DNA from: Bordetella parapertussis
GTDB taxonomy: Bacteria > Pseudomonadota > Gammaproteobacteria > Burkholderiales > Burkholderiaceae_B
DNA: 41,231 nucleotides
Direction: 5' to 3'
NCBI GenBank assembly: GCA_945872285.1
Contig: CAMBZR010000022.1
Location: 1 to 41,231 of the forward strand
A program made the position numbers and the translations under genes. Of this stretch, positions 16,341 to 24,471 are shown piece after piece; positions within the stretch are counted from its first letter, which is position 1; each line of letters begins with the position of its first letter. The notes beneath the pieces are model-generated. The model was not told the origin of the DNA. It made no database searches and was given only the letters and a program-made list of their open reading frames with translations.

Positions 16341-17254
16341 TGCTTAGGGGCCTGGGTCGAGGGCACATCTTCAAGCAGCATCGCAACAAGGTCACGTGCA
16401 AAGCTCGGCAAGCGCTGCAGCTCACGCACACAAATGTGGAGATTGCGCACAGACCATTCGTCTGACAGCTTGACGATCTTGATATTTAAGCGCTGCGCAT
16501 AACGCCGCGCTGCTTGCTCGGGCACCACGCCAATGCCGACACCTGCCTCAATCATGCGGCAAACTGACTCAAAATTACTCACCTCGACCCGAAAGCGAAA
16601 CGCATGGCCCAGATTGTCGGCCGCCTGAATCAAAAAAGCATGAATTGCGCTCCATTCTGACAAGCCAACGTATTCAAAATCAAGGGTGTCAGCAAAAGCA
16701 ACTTCAGACATTGCCCCCAAAGGATGCTCGGCCGACGTCACCAACACCAGGCGGTCGGCACGATAAGGCAAAAATTCAAGCGCTGAGGCAGCGGGCTGGC
16801 CCGCAACAATTCCAATGTCAGCCGAACCTTCGGCCACGGCCTTCACCACCAAATAACTCAAGCGCTCACGCAGCTCAACGGTGACATCAGGGTGAGAGGA
16901 CAAATAGCGACTCAAGACCGCAGGCATGAATTCAGTCATGGCGGTCGTGTTGGCTAGCACCCGAATCTGCCCCTTAATCCCCCTTGAATACTCGTGGATA
17001 TCGCCGCGCAGATGGTCGATTTGCCGTAACACCAAACGGGCGTGTCTCATAAACGCTTCGCCTGAGGGGGTCAAGGTGACGCCCTGACTATTGCGATGAA
17101 ACAAGCGGGTACCGAAGTGATCTTCGAGATTTTTGACTCGGTTACTCGCGGCAGGCAGTGAAAGATGAGATTTTTCGGCCCCGCGGGTCAGGCTGCTCGC
17201 ATCGCCAATATTGACCATGAGCTGCAAGTCGGTCAAATCAAAATGGTTGGCCAT
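16337..17254 (-). CDS. LysR-type transcriptional regulator
   Basis: A 305-residue LysR-type protein. The winged helix is at about residues 5-62 (LTRGAEKSHLSLPAASNRVKNLEDHFGTRLFHR), and an effector-binding domain runs from about residue 92 (GQIRVLANTTAMTEFMP). It is divergent from the acyl-CoA dehydrogenase/PrpD/SDR operon across 126 bases, the usual arrangement for a regulator and its target. It also overlaps rdgB by four bases, so the housekeeping rdgB-hemW pair may be partly transcribed from its promoter. The inducer is unknown. Confidence 0.88.
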   Translation of the reverse strand: MANHFDLTDLQLMVNIGDASSLTRGAEKSHLSLPAASNRVKNLEDHFGTRLFHRNSQGVTLTPSGEAFMRHARLVLRQIDHLRGDIHEYSRGIKGQIRVLANTTAMTEFMPAVLSRYLSSHPDVTVELRERLSYLVVKAVAEGSADIGIVAGQPAASALEFLPYRADRLVLVTSAEHPLGAMSEVAFADTLDFEYVGLSEWSAIHAFLIQAADNLGHAFRFRVEVSNFESVCRMIEAGVGIGVVPEQAARRYAQRLNIKIVKLSDEWSVRNLHICVRELQRLPSFARDLVAMLLEDVPSTQAPKQ

Positions 17255-17380
17255 CGTATGTTGGATACCTTAATCATTCAAAAAGCCGAGGTTAATGAAT
17301 CACCAATGGTCAAAAACCTTGCACTGAGGCACATTATCTGCTGAATCTCAGCCCTTAATCATAAAGCCATACGCAAAATC
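17255..17380. promoter_or_regulatory. Divergent regulatory region, LysR gene / acyl-CoA dehydrogenase operon
   Basis: This AT-richer region holds three copies of a TTAATSAT-type word: TTAATCATTCA (17270), TTAATGAATCA (17292) and TTAATCATAAA (17355). The first two are 22 bases apart, two helical turns, as expected for a LysR-type activator. CTGAG and CTCAG also form a loose dyad at about 17325-17350. No clear -35/-10 pair or ribosome binding site for the plus-strand gene is seen. Confidence 0.35.
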
Positions 17381-18541
17381 ATGAATACCCACGATCACCA
17401 ATACCAAGACATTCGCGACGCCATTCGAGACCTGTGCAAGCAATTTCCAGACGAATACTTTCGTAAGGTCGACGAGGCGCGCGGCTACCCCGAAGAGTTT
17501 GTCAACGCGCTCACGCAAGCAGGCTGGATGGCCGCGCTGATTCCGCAAGAGTACGGCGGCTCTGGCTTGGGGCTGACTGAAGCCTCGGTCATTATGGAAG
17601 AAATCAACCGTTGCGGAGGCAACTCTGGCGCCTGCCACGGTCAGCTCTACAACATGGGTACCCTGCTGCGCCATGGTTCAACCGAGCAAAAAAATCAGTA
17701 TCTTCCTAAGATTGCCGCAGGCGAATTGCGCTTGCAGTCTATGGGCGTCACCGAACCCACCACCGGCACCGACACGACAAAAATCAAAACGACTGCCGTC
17801 AAAAAAGGCGACCGTTATGTCATTAACGGTCAAAAAGTGTGGATTTCACGCGTTCAGCACTCTGACCTGATGATTTTGCTTGCGCGCACCACCCCCATTG
17901 AGCAGGTCACAAAAAAGACCGAAGGCATGTCAATTTTTATCGTCAACTTACACGACGCGATTGGCCACGGTTTAACGGTGCGACCCATCTTGAACATGGT
18001 CAACCATGAAACCAATGAACTGTTTTTTGACAACCTCGAGATCCCTGCCGAGAACTTAATCGGCGAAGAGGGCAAAGGGTTCAAATACATTCTTGATGGC
18101 TTGAACGCCGAGCGCGCGCTGATCGCGGCTGAGTGTATTGGTGATGGTTATTGGTTTGTGGATCGCATCTCGAAGTACGTCAAAGACCGCATTGTGTTCG
18201 GTCGCCCGATCGGCCAAAACCAGGGCGTACAGTTTCCGATCGCACGTTCTTTCATTAACGTCGAGGCCGCGAGCCTGATGCGCTATGAAGCCTGCCGTTT
18301 GTTTGACAACAAACAAGCTTGCGGCACGCAGGCCAATATGGCAAAACTGCTGGCCGCCGATGCCTCCTGGGAAGCCGCCAACGCCTGCCTGCAGTTTCAC
18401 GGTGGCTATGGCTTTGCCTGCGAATACGACGTCGAGCGTAAGTTTCGTGAAACCCGTTTGTATCAAGTCGCGCCGATTTCGACTAACCTGATTCTGTCGT
18501 ATGTTGCCGAACACGTGCTCGGCCTTCCTCGTTCGTTTTAA
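17381..18541 (+). CDS. Acyl-CoA dehydrogenase family protein
   Basis: A 386-residue flavoprotein-fold protein. It has the N-terminal helical domain, the FAD/substrate segment MGVTEPTTGTDTTKIKTTA, the beta-domain KVWISRVQHSDLM and the C-terminal domain with KDRIVFGRPIGQNQGVQFPIA and QFHGGYGFACEYDVERKFRE. The usual catalytic base in YEGTS is absent: the corresponding stretch is YQVAPIST, with Pro365 at the Glu place. A Glu at the isovaleryl-CoA dehydrogenase position (LNAER, Glu244) remains and may replace it. It is the first gene of an operon with a PrpD-type protein and an SDR. The substrate is unknown. Confidence 0.88.
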   Translation: MNTHDHQYQDIRDAIRDLCKQFPDEYFRKVDEARGYPEEFVNALTQAGWMAALIPQEYGGSGLGLTEASVIMEEINRCGGNSGACHGQLYNMGTLLRHGSTEQKNQYLPKIAAGELRLQSMGVTEPTTGTDTTKIKTTAVKKGDRYVINGQKVWISRVQHSDLMILLARTTPIEQVTKKTEGMSIFIVNLHDAIGHGLTVRPILNMVNHETNELFFDNLEIPAENLIGEEGKGFKYILDGLNAERALIAAECIGDGYWFVDRISKYVKDRIVFGRPIGQNQGVQFPIARSFINVEAASLMRYEACRLFDNKQACGTQANMAKLLAADASWEAANACLQFHGGYGFACEYDVERKFRETRLYQVAPISTNLILSYVAEHVLGLPRSF

Positions 18542-18553
18542 TAGGTGACACAC

Positions 18554-19945
18554 ATGACCGCCATTCGCTCTTCTGCCGCACCCCTGGTCCTGCACCCCAG
18601 TGCAGACCTAGCAGCGTTTGCCTCGCAACTTCAATACAGCGATATCCCCGAAGAGGTCAGTCTGCGCTGTGAAGACCTGTTTTTGGACACCATGGCGTCG
18701 ATCCTGGCCGGTTCGGGCGCACGTGCCGTCAAGGCGATGGGCAAATACGCCGAGGTGATGGGGCCTGCCTCTGGCAAGTCAGAAGACTTTGTGAATCGGC
18801 GGGGCACCTCGCCCGTGTTCGCGGCGATGGTCAACGCCGCCGCAGCGCACGTCGTCGAGCAAGACGATGTGCACAACGGTTCGGTCTTTCACCCTGCCGC
18901 GGTAATTTTCCCGCCTGCGCTTGCAGTCGCTCAGGCCCTTGGCACCTCTGGCAAAGATTTCATCACTGCCTCGGTCGTGGGCTATGAGGTCGGTATTCGT
19001 ATTGGTGAGTTTTTAGGTCGCTCGCATTACAAGATTTTTCATACGACTGGCACTGCGGGCACCGTGGCCGCTGCGGTGACGGTCGGTCGACTGCTAAAAC
19101 TGACACCCGAACAAATGCTGCACGCGATTGGTTCGGCCGGCACGCAAGCCGCCGGTCTCTGGGAGTTTTTGCGCGACGCCGCCGACTCAAAACAGTTGCA
19201 CACGGCACATGCCGCAGCAAATGGTCTGGCCTCTGCCTACCTGGCCCTCGAGGGCTTTACGGGCGCGCGTCGCATTCTTGAAGGTGCGCAAGGCATGGCA
19301 GCCGGTATGTCAACCGATGCCAATCCGGCAAAGCTCGTTGACCGGCTGGGTACCCGTTGGGCGCTGCCTGAAACCTCGTTTAAATTTCACGCCTCGTGCC
19401 GCCACACGCATCCTGCCGCGGATGCGTTGCAACAGGCCATGAAGCAGCATAAGCTAAAGGCCAGCGATATTGCCTCGGTGATCACGCACGTACATCAGGG
19501 CGCGATTGATGTGCTGGGCCCCGTGACCGATCCGCAAACGGTTCATCAGTCAAAATTCTCGATGGGCACGGTGCTCGCGCTCATCGCGCTGCGTAACTCG
19601 GCCGATCTGGCGGGCTTTGATGGTGCCCTGAAAGACGCTGCGGTTGCAAACTTTCGCGACCGCGTCACCATGGAACTCGACGAAGAAGTCGACACCGCCT
19701 ACCCGCAGCGCTGGATTGGCAAGGTGACGGTTCAAACAACCGATGGCCGCTCGTTGACGGGCCGCGTGGACGAACCCAAGGGTGACCCTGGCAACACTCT
19801 TTCGCGCGCTGAAATCGAACACAAGGCAATGCGTTTGGGAACCTATGAGGGCGCTGCGACCGAGGCACAAGTTAAGGCGCTGATTCAAACTGTTTGGGGC
19901 CTGCGTGGCCAAAACGTGCTGGGTAATATTTTGAGTCTGGCTTAA
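18554..19945 (+). CDS. MmgE/PrpD family protein
   Basis: A 463-residue member of the family that includes 2-methylcitrate dehydratase and cis-aconitate decarboxylase. Visible signatures are HVVEQDDVHNGSVFHPAAV, IFHTTGTAG, LHTAHAAANG and FKFHASCRHTHPAADA, whose His/Lys residues line the active site. No prpB or prpC is nearby, so it is probably not the methylcitrate-cycle enzyme but acts on another tricarboxylate or dicarboxylate. The ATG at 18554 has AGGTG six bases upstream; the in-frame GTG at 18545 is less likely. It follows the acyl-CoA dehydrogenase by 12 bases. Confidence 0.88.
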   Translation: MTAIRSSAAPLVLHPSADLAAFASQLQYSDIPEEVSLRCEDLFLDTMASILAGSGARAVKAMGKYAEVMGPASGKSEDFVNRRGTSPVFAAMVNAAAAHVVEQDDVHNGSVFHPAAVIFPPALAVAQALGTSGKDFITASVVGYEVGIRIGEFLGRSHYKIFHTTGTAGTVAAAVTVGRLLKLTPEQMLHAIGSAGTQAAGLWEFLRDAADSKQLHTAHAAANGLASAYLALEGFTGARRILEGAQGMAAGMSTDANPAKLVDRLGTRWALPETSFKFHASCRHTHPAADALQQAMKQHKLKASDIASVITHVHQGAIDVLGPVTDPQTVHQSKFSMGTVLALIALRNSADLAGFDGALKDAAVANFRDRVTMELDEEVDTAYPQRWIGKVTVQTTDGRSLTGRVDEPKGDPGNTLSRAEIEHKAMRLGTYEGAATEAQVKALIQTVWGLRGQNVLGNILSLA

Positions 19946-19977
19946 CCGAGTCAGGCTTAACCGAGTCAGGCTTAACC
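19933..19977 (+). repeat. Three tandem 15-base repeats at the end of the PrpD-type gene
   Basis: The unit GAGTCAGGCTTAACC occurs three times head to tail; the first copy has one mismatch (T for A). Since 15 is a multiple of three, each copy repeats the stop codon TAA in frame. The array sits between the PrpD gene and the ribosome binding site of the SDR gene. Confidence 0.95.
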
Positions 19978-19992
19978 TAAGGAGACTTCACT

Positions 19993-20742
19993 ATGCGTTT
20001 AAAAAATAAAGTCGCCATCGTCACTGGCGCTGCCAGCGGGTTCGGTGCAGAAATTGCGCGTTGTTACGTTCGCGAGGGTGCAAAGGTTGTTATTGCAGAC
20101 TTAAACGAGGCTGGCGCACAAAAAGTCGCCACTGAACTCGGTCAGGCCGCCGTGGCGGTCAAGTGCGATGTCAGCAAACGAGCCGACGTCGATCGTGCCG
20201 TCGCGCTGGCGCTCGAGAAGTTTGGCGGCGTGGATATTGTGGTCAACAACGCTGGCTACACGCACAAAAATCAGCCCTTTTTAAATGTCGATGAAGCCTC
20301 TTTTGACCGCTGCTTTGATGTCAACGTCAAAGCGATTTATCACATGATCAATGCAGTCGTACCACTGATGCGTCAGAAAAAATCAGGATGCATTATCAAC
20401 ACCGGCTCGACCGCAGGGATTCGCCCCAGGCCCGGCCTGACTTGGTACAACGCCTCAAAAGGCGCCGCAAACTTACTAACAAAATCACTCGCGGTAGAGT
20501 TGGCTGGCGACAATATTCGAGTCAACGTGATCTGTCCGGTGATTGGTGACACGGCGATGTTGGGTGATTTTATGGGGGTGCCAGATACCCCAGAAAATCG
20601 CGCACGTTTTATTGCAACCATCCCCATGGGGCGCATGAGTCAGCCGCGCGACATCGCCAACGCAGCCGTGTTTCTAGCCTCTGATGAAGCCTCGTTTTTG
20701 ACCGGTGTGGAGTTGCCAGTGGATGGCGGTCGAACGATTTAG
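19993..20742 (+). CDS. SDR family NAD(P)-dependent oxidoreductase
   Basis: A 249-residue classical short-chain dehydrogenase. It has the cofactor motif TGAASGFG near the N-terminus, NNAG at about residue 90, and the catalytic Ser-Tyr-Lys in NTGSTAG and WYNASKGA. The acidic residue after the second strand (IADLNEAG) favours NAD over NADP. GGAG stands seven bases before the ATG. It is third in the operon after the acyl-CoA dehydrogenase and PrpD-type genes, and may oxidise a hydroxy intermediate of the same pathway. The substrate cannot be told from sequence. Confidence 0.88.
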   Translation: MRLKNKVAIVTGAASGFGAEIARCYVREGAKVVIADLNEAGAQKVATELGQAAVAVKCDVSKRADVDRAVALALEKFGGVDIVVNNAGYTHKNQPFLNVDEASFDRCFDVNVKAIYHMINAVVPLMRQKKSGCIINTGSTAGIRPRPGLTWYNASKGAANLLTKSLAVELAGDNIRVNVICPVIGDTAMLGDFMGVPDTPENRARFIATIPMGRMSQPRDIANAAVFLASDEASFLTGVELPVDGGRTI

Positions 20743-20751
20743 CTGCAAAGA

Positions 20752-20779
20752 TCGCGCCTGGGCCACATAGCAGGCGCGA
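20752..20779. terminator. GC-rich hairpin between convergent SDR and rph genes
   Basis: TCGCGCCTG and CAGGCGCGA form a perfect 9-base stem around a 10-base loop, exactly between the two convergent stops. No T-run follows in either direction, so it is a plausible but not typical bidirectional terminator. Confidence 0.5.
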
Positions 20780-20787
20780 GCCTCAGA

Positions 20788-21525
20788 CTAGGCGCGCGAA
20801 CGCGCTTGCAGCCGAGCGAGTTCGCTAATCCCGTGCTCGGCCAGTTGCAACAAGGCGTTGAGTTCGGTCCGATCAAAGGTGTGCCCTTCTGCCGTACCTT
20901 GCACCTCAACGTAACGCCCTGCTCCCGTCATGACAACATTCATGTCAGCGTCGCAACCCGAGTCCTCGGGGTAATCCAGATCAAGCACCGCGCGCCCTTG
21001 AACCATTCCCACCGACACGGCAGCGACTGAGTCCATTAAGGGATTGACACTGAGTAAACCTTTCTTCAGCAACCCGTCTATTGCATCGGCGACCGCAATC
21101 CAAGCCCCGGTAATGCTTGCGCAACGCGTTCCGCCATCCGCTTGCAACACATCACAATCGATCTGAATTGTGCGTTCGCCCAAGGCGCTCATGTTCATCA
21201 CCGCGCGCAGACTACGGCCGATTAAGCGTTGAATTTCTTGTGTCCGCCCTGACTGCTTGCCTTTGGCCGCTTCACGCTCAGAGCGTGTATGCGTCGAGCG
21301 CGGCAACATGCCATACTCGGCCGTCACCCAGCCCTGTCCTTTACCCTTCAAAAAAGGCGGCACTTTTTCGAGCACGCTTGCGGTGCACAAAACTTGCGTT
21401 TCACCCATCGCTATCCATACCGAACCCTCGGCGTAGCGGGTGAACTGACGGCGAATCTGGACCTCACGCATGGCGTCATACGCGCGCCCAGAGGGACGAG
21501 GCTGGCTAGTGCTAGTATTTGACAC
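20788..21525 (-). CDS. rph: Ribonuclease PH
   Basis: A phosphate-dependent 3'-5' exoribonuclease that trims tRNA 3' ends. The 245-residue protein shows the family's [19 protein letters not shown], the [17 protein letters not shown] active-site segment and [18 protein letters not shown], which binds phosphate. It is complete and of usual length. It lies divergent from ggt with a gap of only 38 bases. In relatives it is commonly beside rdgB and hemW; here the PrpD island separates them. Confidence 0.96.
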   Translation of the reverse strand: MSNTSTSQPRPSGRAYDAMREVQIRRQFTRYAEGSVWIAMGETQVLCTASVLEKVPPFLKGKGQGWVTAEYGMLPRSTHTRSEREAAKGKQSGRTQEIQRLIGRSLRAVMNMSALGERTIQIDCDVLQADGGTRCASITGAWIAVADAIDGLLKKGLLSVNPLMDSVAAVSVGMVQGRAVLDLDYPEDSGCDADMNVVMTGAGRYVEVQGTAEGHTFDRTELNALLQLAEHGISELARLQARSRA

Positions 21526-21563
21526 GTTAGGTTCTCACAAATGACTCAGTTAGGGGGCAACAC

Positions 21564-23420
21564 ATGCTTAAACAACGTCTCAGGCAATGGTCACCGTCCT
21601 ACAGTATACGCAGCGTTTTTTTGAACGTCTCCTCTGTTTTGCTGCTGTGCCCCGTTGGGGGCGTCAGCCAGGCGCAAGTGCAAGCGGTCACGCTACCCGC
21701 GCAAGCTCCTAATACCAGCATCACCCACTACGACAACTCCTATTCTGTGTTTCACCCCGTCACCGGCAAGCGGGGCATGGTTGCGAGCGAACAAGGTCTG
21801 GCCTCGCAGGTCGGTGCCGACATCATGGCAAAGGGTGGCAACGCGATCGATGCCGCGGTGGGCGTCGGCTTTGCACTAGCGGTCGTTTTACCCAATTCCG
21901 GCAACCTGGGTGGAGGCGGCTTTATGCTGATCAGCACCCCTGCGCAACGCAAACCTGTGGCGCTCGATTTTCGTGAGGTCGCACCCGCAGCGGCTTCGCG
22001 CGATATGTATCTTGACGCTCGCGACAATGTCATCCTTGGCAAATCCACGCAAAGTCCTTCCGCGGTTGGCGTGCCCGGTTCGGTAGCGGGCCTGGTGCGT
22101 GCACTAAAAGACTTTGGCACGCTTTCGCTTGCTGAAGTCCTCGAGCCCGCTATTGAGCTGGCCGAAAAAGGTTTTATCGTGAGCTCTGTGCTGGCAGAAC
22201 AGCTCAACATACATCGCTCGCATCTGGGGCGCTGGCCCGGCACAAAAGAAATCTTTTTTAAACACCTCGCGACTGCAGCACCCTGTGCCCTGGCGGCCTG
22301 TCCGCTCGAGGCGCTCACCACCTACGCCGCCGGCGAACGACTGCTTCAAAAAGATTTAGCCAGAACCTTGCGACGTATCGCGCAATACGGTGCAGCAGGC
22401 TTTTACGAGGGCCTGGTTGCGCAAGCGATCGTAGCCGAACTCACCACCGACACTGAACATTTGAGCCTGAAAGATTTGCAAGAGTATCGGGTCGTGGTGC
22501 GCGAACCGGTTCAGGGATCGTATCGTGGCTTTGAGGTGTATTCGATGCCAGCGCCAAGCTCGGGCGGCATACACCTGCTGCAAATCCTGAATCTGCTTGA
22601 GCGATATCCGCTCGCAGAGTACGGCTCCGGCAGCGCTCAGACGCTTCACTTAATGGCAGAAAGTGCGCGTCTGGCCTATGCCGACCGTGCCGAGCACCTA
22701 GGGGACCCTGACTTTGTCAAGGTCCCGCAAGCGGGCCTGATAGCAAAAAAATATGCCGATCGTTTGGCGCCAAAAATCCATGCCAACCGTGCGACCCCAA
22801 GCGCCGTCGTCAAGGCTGGCGCACCACAAGACTTCGAAAGCGACCAGACTGCCCATTTTTCAGTGATGGACGCAAAAGGCAACGTGGTCAGCGGTACGTA
22901 TACGTTGAACCTGAACTTCGGCTCTGGCATTGTTGCGCGTGGGACCGGCGTCCTGCTAAACAATGAAATGGACGATTTCTCAGTCAAGTCAGGCGTACCC
23001 AATGCCTTCGGCCTGATCGGTGGAAACGCCAATGAAATCGCAGCCGGCAAACGCCCGCTTAGCTCGATGACACCCATCATTGTTTTTGACGGAAAGGTGC
23101 CGGTGTTGGCAACGGGTTCAACCGGTGGCTCACGCATCATCACCAACGTCATGCAAAATCTTGTGAATGTCATTGACTTCAAGATGAACATTGCACAGTC
23201 GCTCGCCACACCTCGCATGCATCACCAGTGGGTGCCTGACTACCTGCGGCTCGAACGCGGCTTTAGTCCAGACACCATCGCATTACTAAAAAAGATGGGG
23301 CATGAGGTCAGAATCCTGCCCGTAATGGGGCGCATGCAAACGGTACAGCGCCAAGGCAACCAACTGTTTGGCGCGTCTGATCCGCGCAATCCCGATGGCG
23401 CGGCAATCGGTGTCGACTAA
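21564..23420 (+). CDS. ggt: Gamma-glutamyltransferase precursor
   Basis: A periplasmic enzyme that cleaves glutathione and other gamma-glutamyl compounds. The 618-residue precursor has a long signal peptide (hydrophobic at about 18-30, likely cut after SQA at about 37). The self-cleavage nucleophile is Thr429 in DQTAHFSVMD, giving a large N-terminal and a small C-terminal subunit. GGNAIDAAVGVGFAL, NSGNLGGGGFM and GKRPLSSMTP are conserved. Relative to E. coli GGT there is an extra segment near 236-252 with two Cys (241, 246). AGGGGG lies six bases before the ATG. Confidence 0.94.
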   Translation: MLKQRLRQWSPSYSIRSVFLNVSSVLLLCPVGGVSQAQVQAVTLPAQAPNTSITHYDNSYSVFHPVTGKRGMVASEQGLASQVGADIMAKGGNAIDAAVGVGFALAVVLPNSGNLGGGGFMLISTPAQRKPVALDFREVAPAAASRDMYLDARDNVILGKSTQSPSAVGVPGSVAGLVRALKDFGTLSLAEVLEPAIELAEKGFIVSSVLAEQLNIHRSHLGRWPGTKEIFFKHLATAAPCALAACPLEALTTYAAGERLLQKDLARTLRRIAQYGAAGFYEGLVAQAIVAELTTDTEHLSLKDLQEYRVVVREPVQGSYRGFEVYSMPAPSSGGIHLLQILNLLERYPLAEYGSGSAQTLHLMAESARLAYADRAEHLGDPDFVKVPQAGLIAKKYADRLAPKIHANRATPSAVVKAGAPQDFESDQTAHFSVMDAKGNVVSGTYTLNLNFGSGIVARGTGVLLNNEMDDFSVKSGVPNAFGLIGGNANEIAAGKRPLSSMTPIIVFDGKVPVLATGSTGGSRIITNVMQNLVNVIDFKMNIAQSLATPRMHHQWVPDYLRLERGFSPDTIALLKKMGHEVRILPVMGRMQTVQRQGNQLFGASDPRNPDGAAIGVD

Positions 23421-23486
23421 AGCCAGCCAAGCCCGTCAGCAAGAGGCGCTCACTTTGCGGGATAATAGACGTTTACGGAGCACAGC

Positions 23487-24428
23487 ATGATTGCAAGCAT
23501 GACCGCCTTCGGGCAAGGTAAAGTCACCGCCGCTTGCGGGGTCGTGTCACTCGAGATTAAAAGCGTGAACAGCCGCTATCTTGATCTGCTGTTTCGTATG
23601 CCTGACGAAATGCGTCTGGCTGAACAGCCCATCAGAGAGCGCTTAGCCAAGGGCTTAGCGCGCGGCAAGATTGAAGTGCGTGCGAGTTTTACACGCCCGC
23701 CAGCAAGCAGCGAGCAAACGCTCAGTGCAGATGCGCTGCAACGAATCGCGACGCAACTGGCTCAAATTCGCACCGTCTTGCCCGACACCGAGCCGCCCCG
23801 CTTTAACGAGACTCTCAGCTCGGCAGGTGGTCAGCAACTTCAAGCCGAACCCGAAGACTGGGCGCAGGCCTGCTTAGCCGCCCTCGAGCCCGCGCTGACG
23901 CAACTGCTCGAAGGGCGCCACAGGGAAGGCGCGCGGTTGGCTCAAACCATGCTTGACACCTCTGCCCAAATCGCAGCCATCCTTGCTCAGGTTCAAGCCC
24001 ACCTGCCTGCCCTGCTTACCACGCAACGCGACAAGCTCGCACAAAAACTAAAAGACACGCTGCACGCTGCGTTTCCGGCCGGATTCACCCATATTTCGGG
24101 GGCTGAGCTTTTTGAACGCATCACAAGCGAAGCCAGCTTGTTTGCTTTGCGTATTGACGTGGCCGAAGAACTGGCGCGACTGCACTCGCATCTGACCGAA
24201 CTGGATTTTTTACTTTCGGGGCAACCCTCTAAGCAAAGTCAACCCACCCAAACCACAGCCGCACAAGCAGGTAGCGTGGGCAAGCGCCTAGACTTTTTAT
24301 TTCAAGAAATGAATCGCGAAGCTAATACGCTGGGCTCAAAAGCTGGCAGCCTTGAAATGACACGGGCAGCGATGGATCTCAAACTATTGATCGAGCAGAT
24401 GCGCGAGCAAGCCATGAATATCGAATAA
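23487..24428 (+). CDS. yicC: YicC family endoribonuclease
   Basis: A 313-residue protein starting MIASMTAFGQGKV, the typical YicC N-terminus, with IKSVNSRYLDLLFRMPDE just after and a C-terminal DUF1732 domain (GKRLDFLFQEMNREANTLGSK). YicC proteins are RNA-cleaving enzymes. A GGAG lies six bases before the ATG. It usually neighbours gmk; here four genes (EthD-like, amidase, SDR, sulfurtransferase) separate the two. Confidence 0.93.
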   Translation: MIASMTAFGQGKVTAACGVVSLEIKSVNSRYLDLLFRMPDEMRLAEQPIRERLAKGLARGKIEVRASFTRPPASSEQTLSADALQRIATQLAQIRTVLPDTEPPRFNETLSSAGGQQLQAEPEDWAQACLAALEPALTQLLEGRHREGARLAQTMLDTSAQIAAILAQVQAHLPALLTTQRDKLAQKLKDTLHAAFPAGFTHISGAELFERITSEASLFALRIDVAEELARLHSHLTELDFLLSGQPSKQSQPTQTTAAQAGSVGKRLDFLFQEMNREANTLGSKAGSLEMTRAAMDLKLLIEQMREQAMNIE

Positions 24429-24471
24429 CGTGCCGCGCCCGAGTCGCTCGTCCGACCGTATCTACCCAAGC

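Noticed and set aside
18545..18553. GTG start for the PrpD-type gene
   Set aside because: The ATG at 18554 has AGGTG at six bases, and the GTG lies within that ribosome binding site.
18056..18595. 179-codon minus-strand frame opposite the acyl-CoA dehydrogenase
   Set aside because: Antisense shadow; the plus-strand gene has full family motifs.
18554..19945. PrpD-type gene as 2-methylcitrate dehydratase
   Set aside because: No prpB or prpC in the operon; partners are an acyl-CoA dehydrogenase and an SDR, so the specific name was withheld.
22676..23218. 180-codon minus-strand frame opposite ggt
   Set aside because: Antisense shadow of a gene with an intact catalytic Thr motif.
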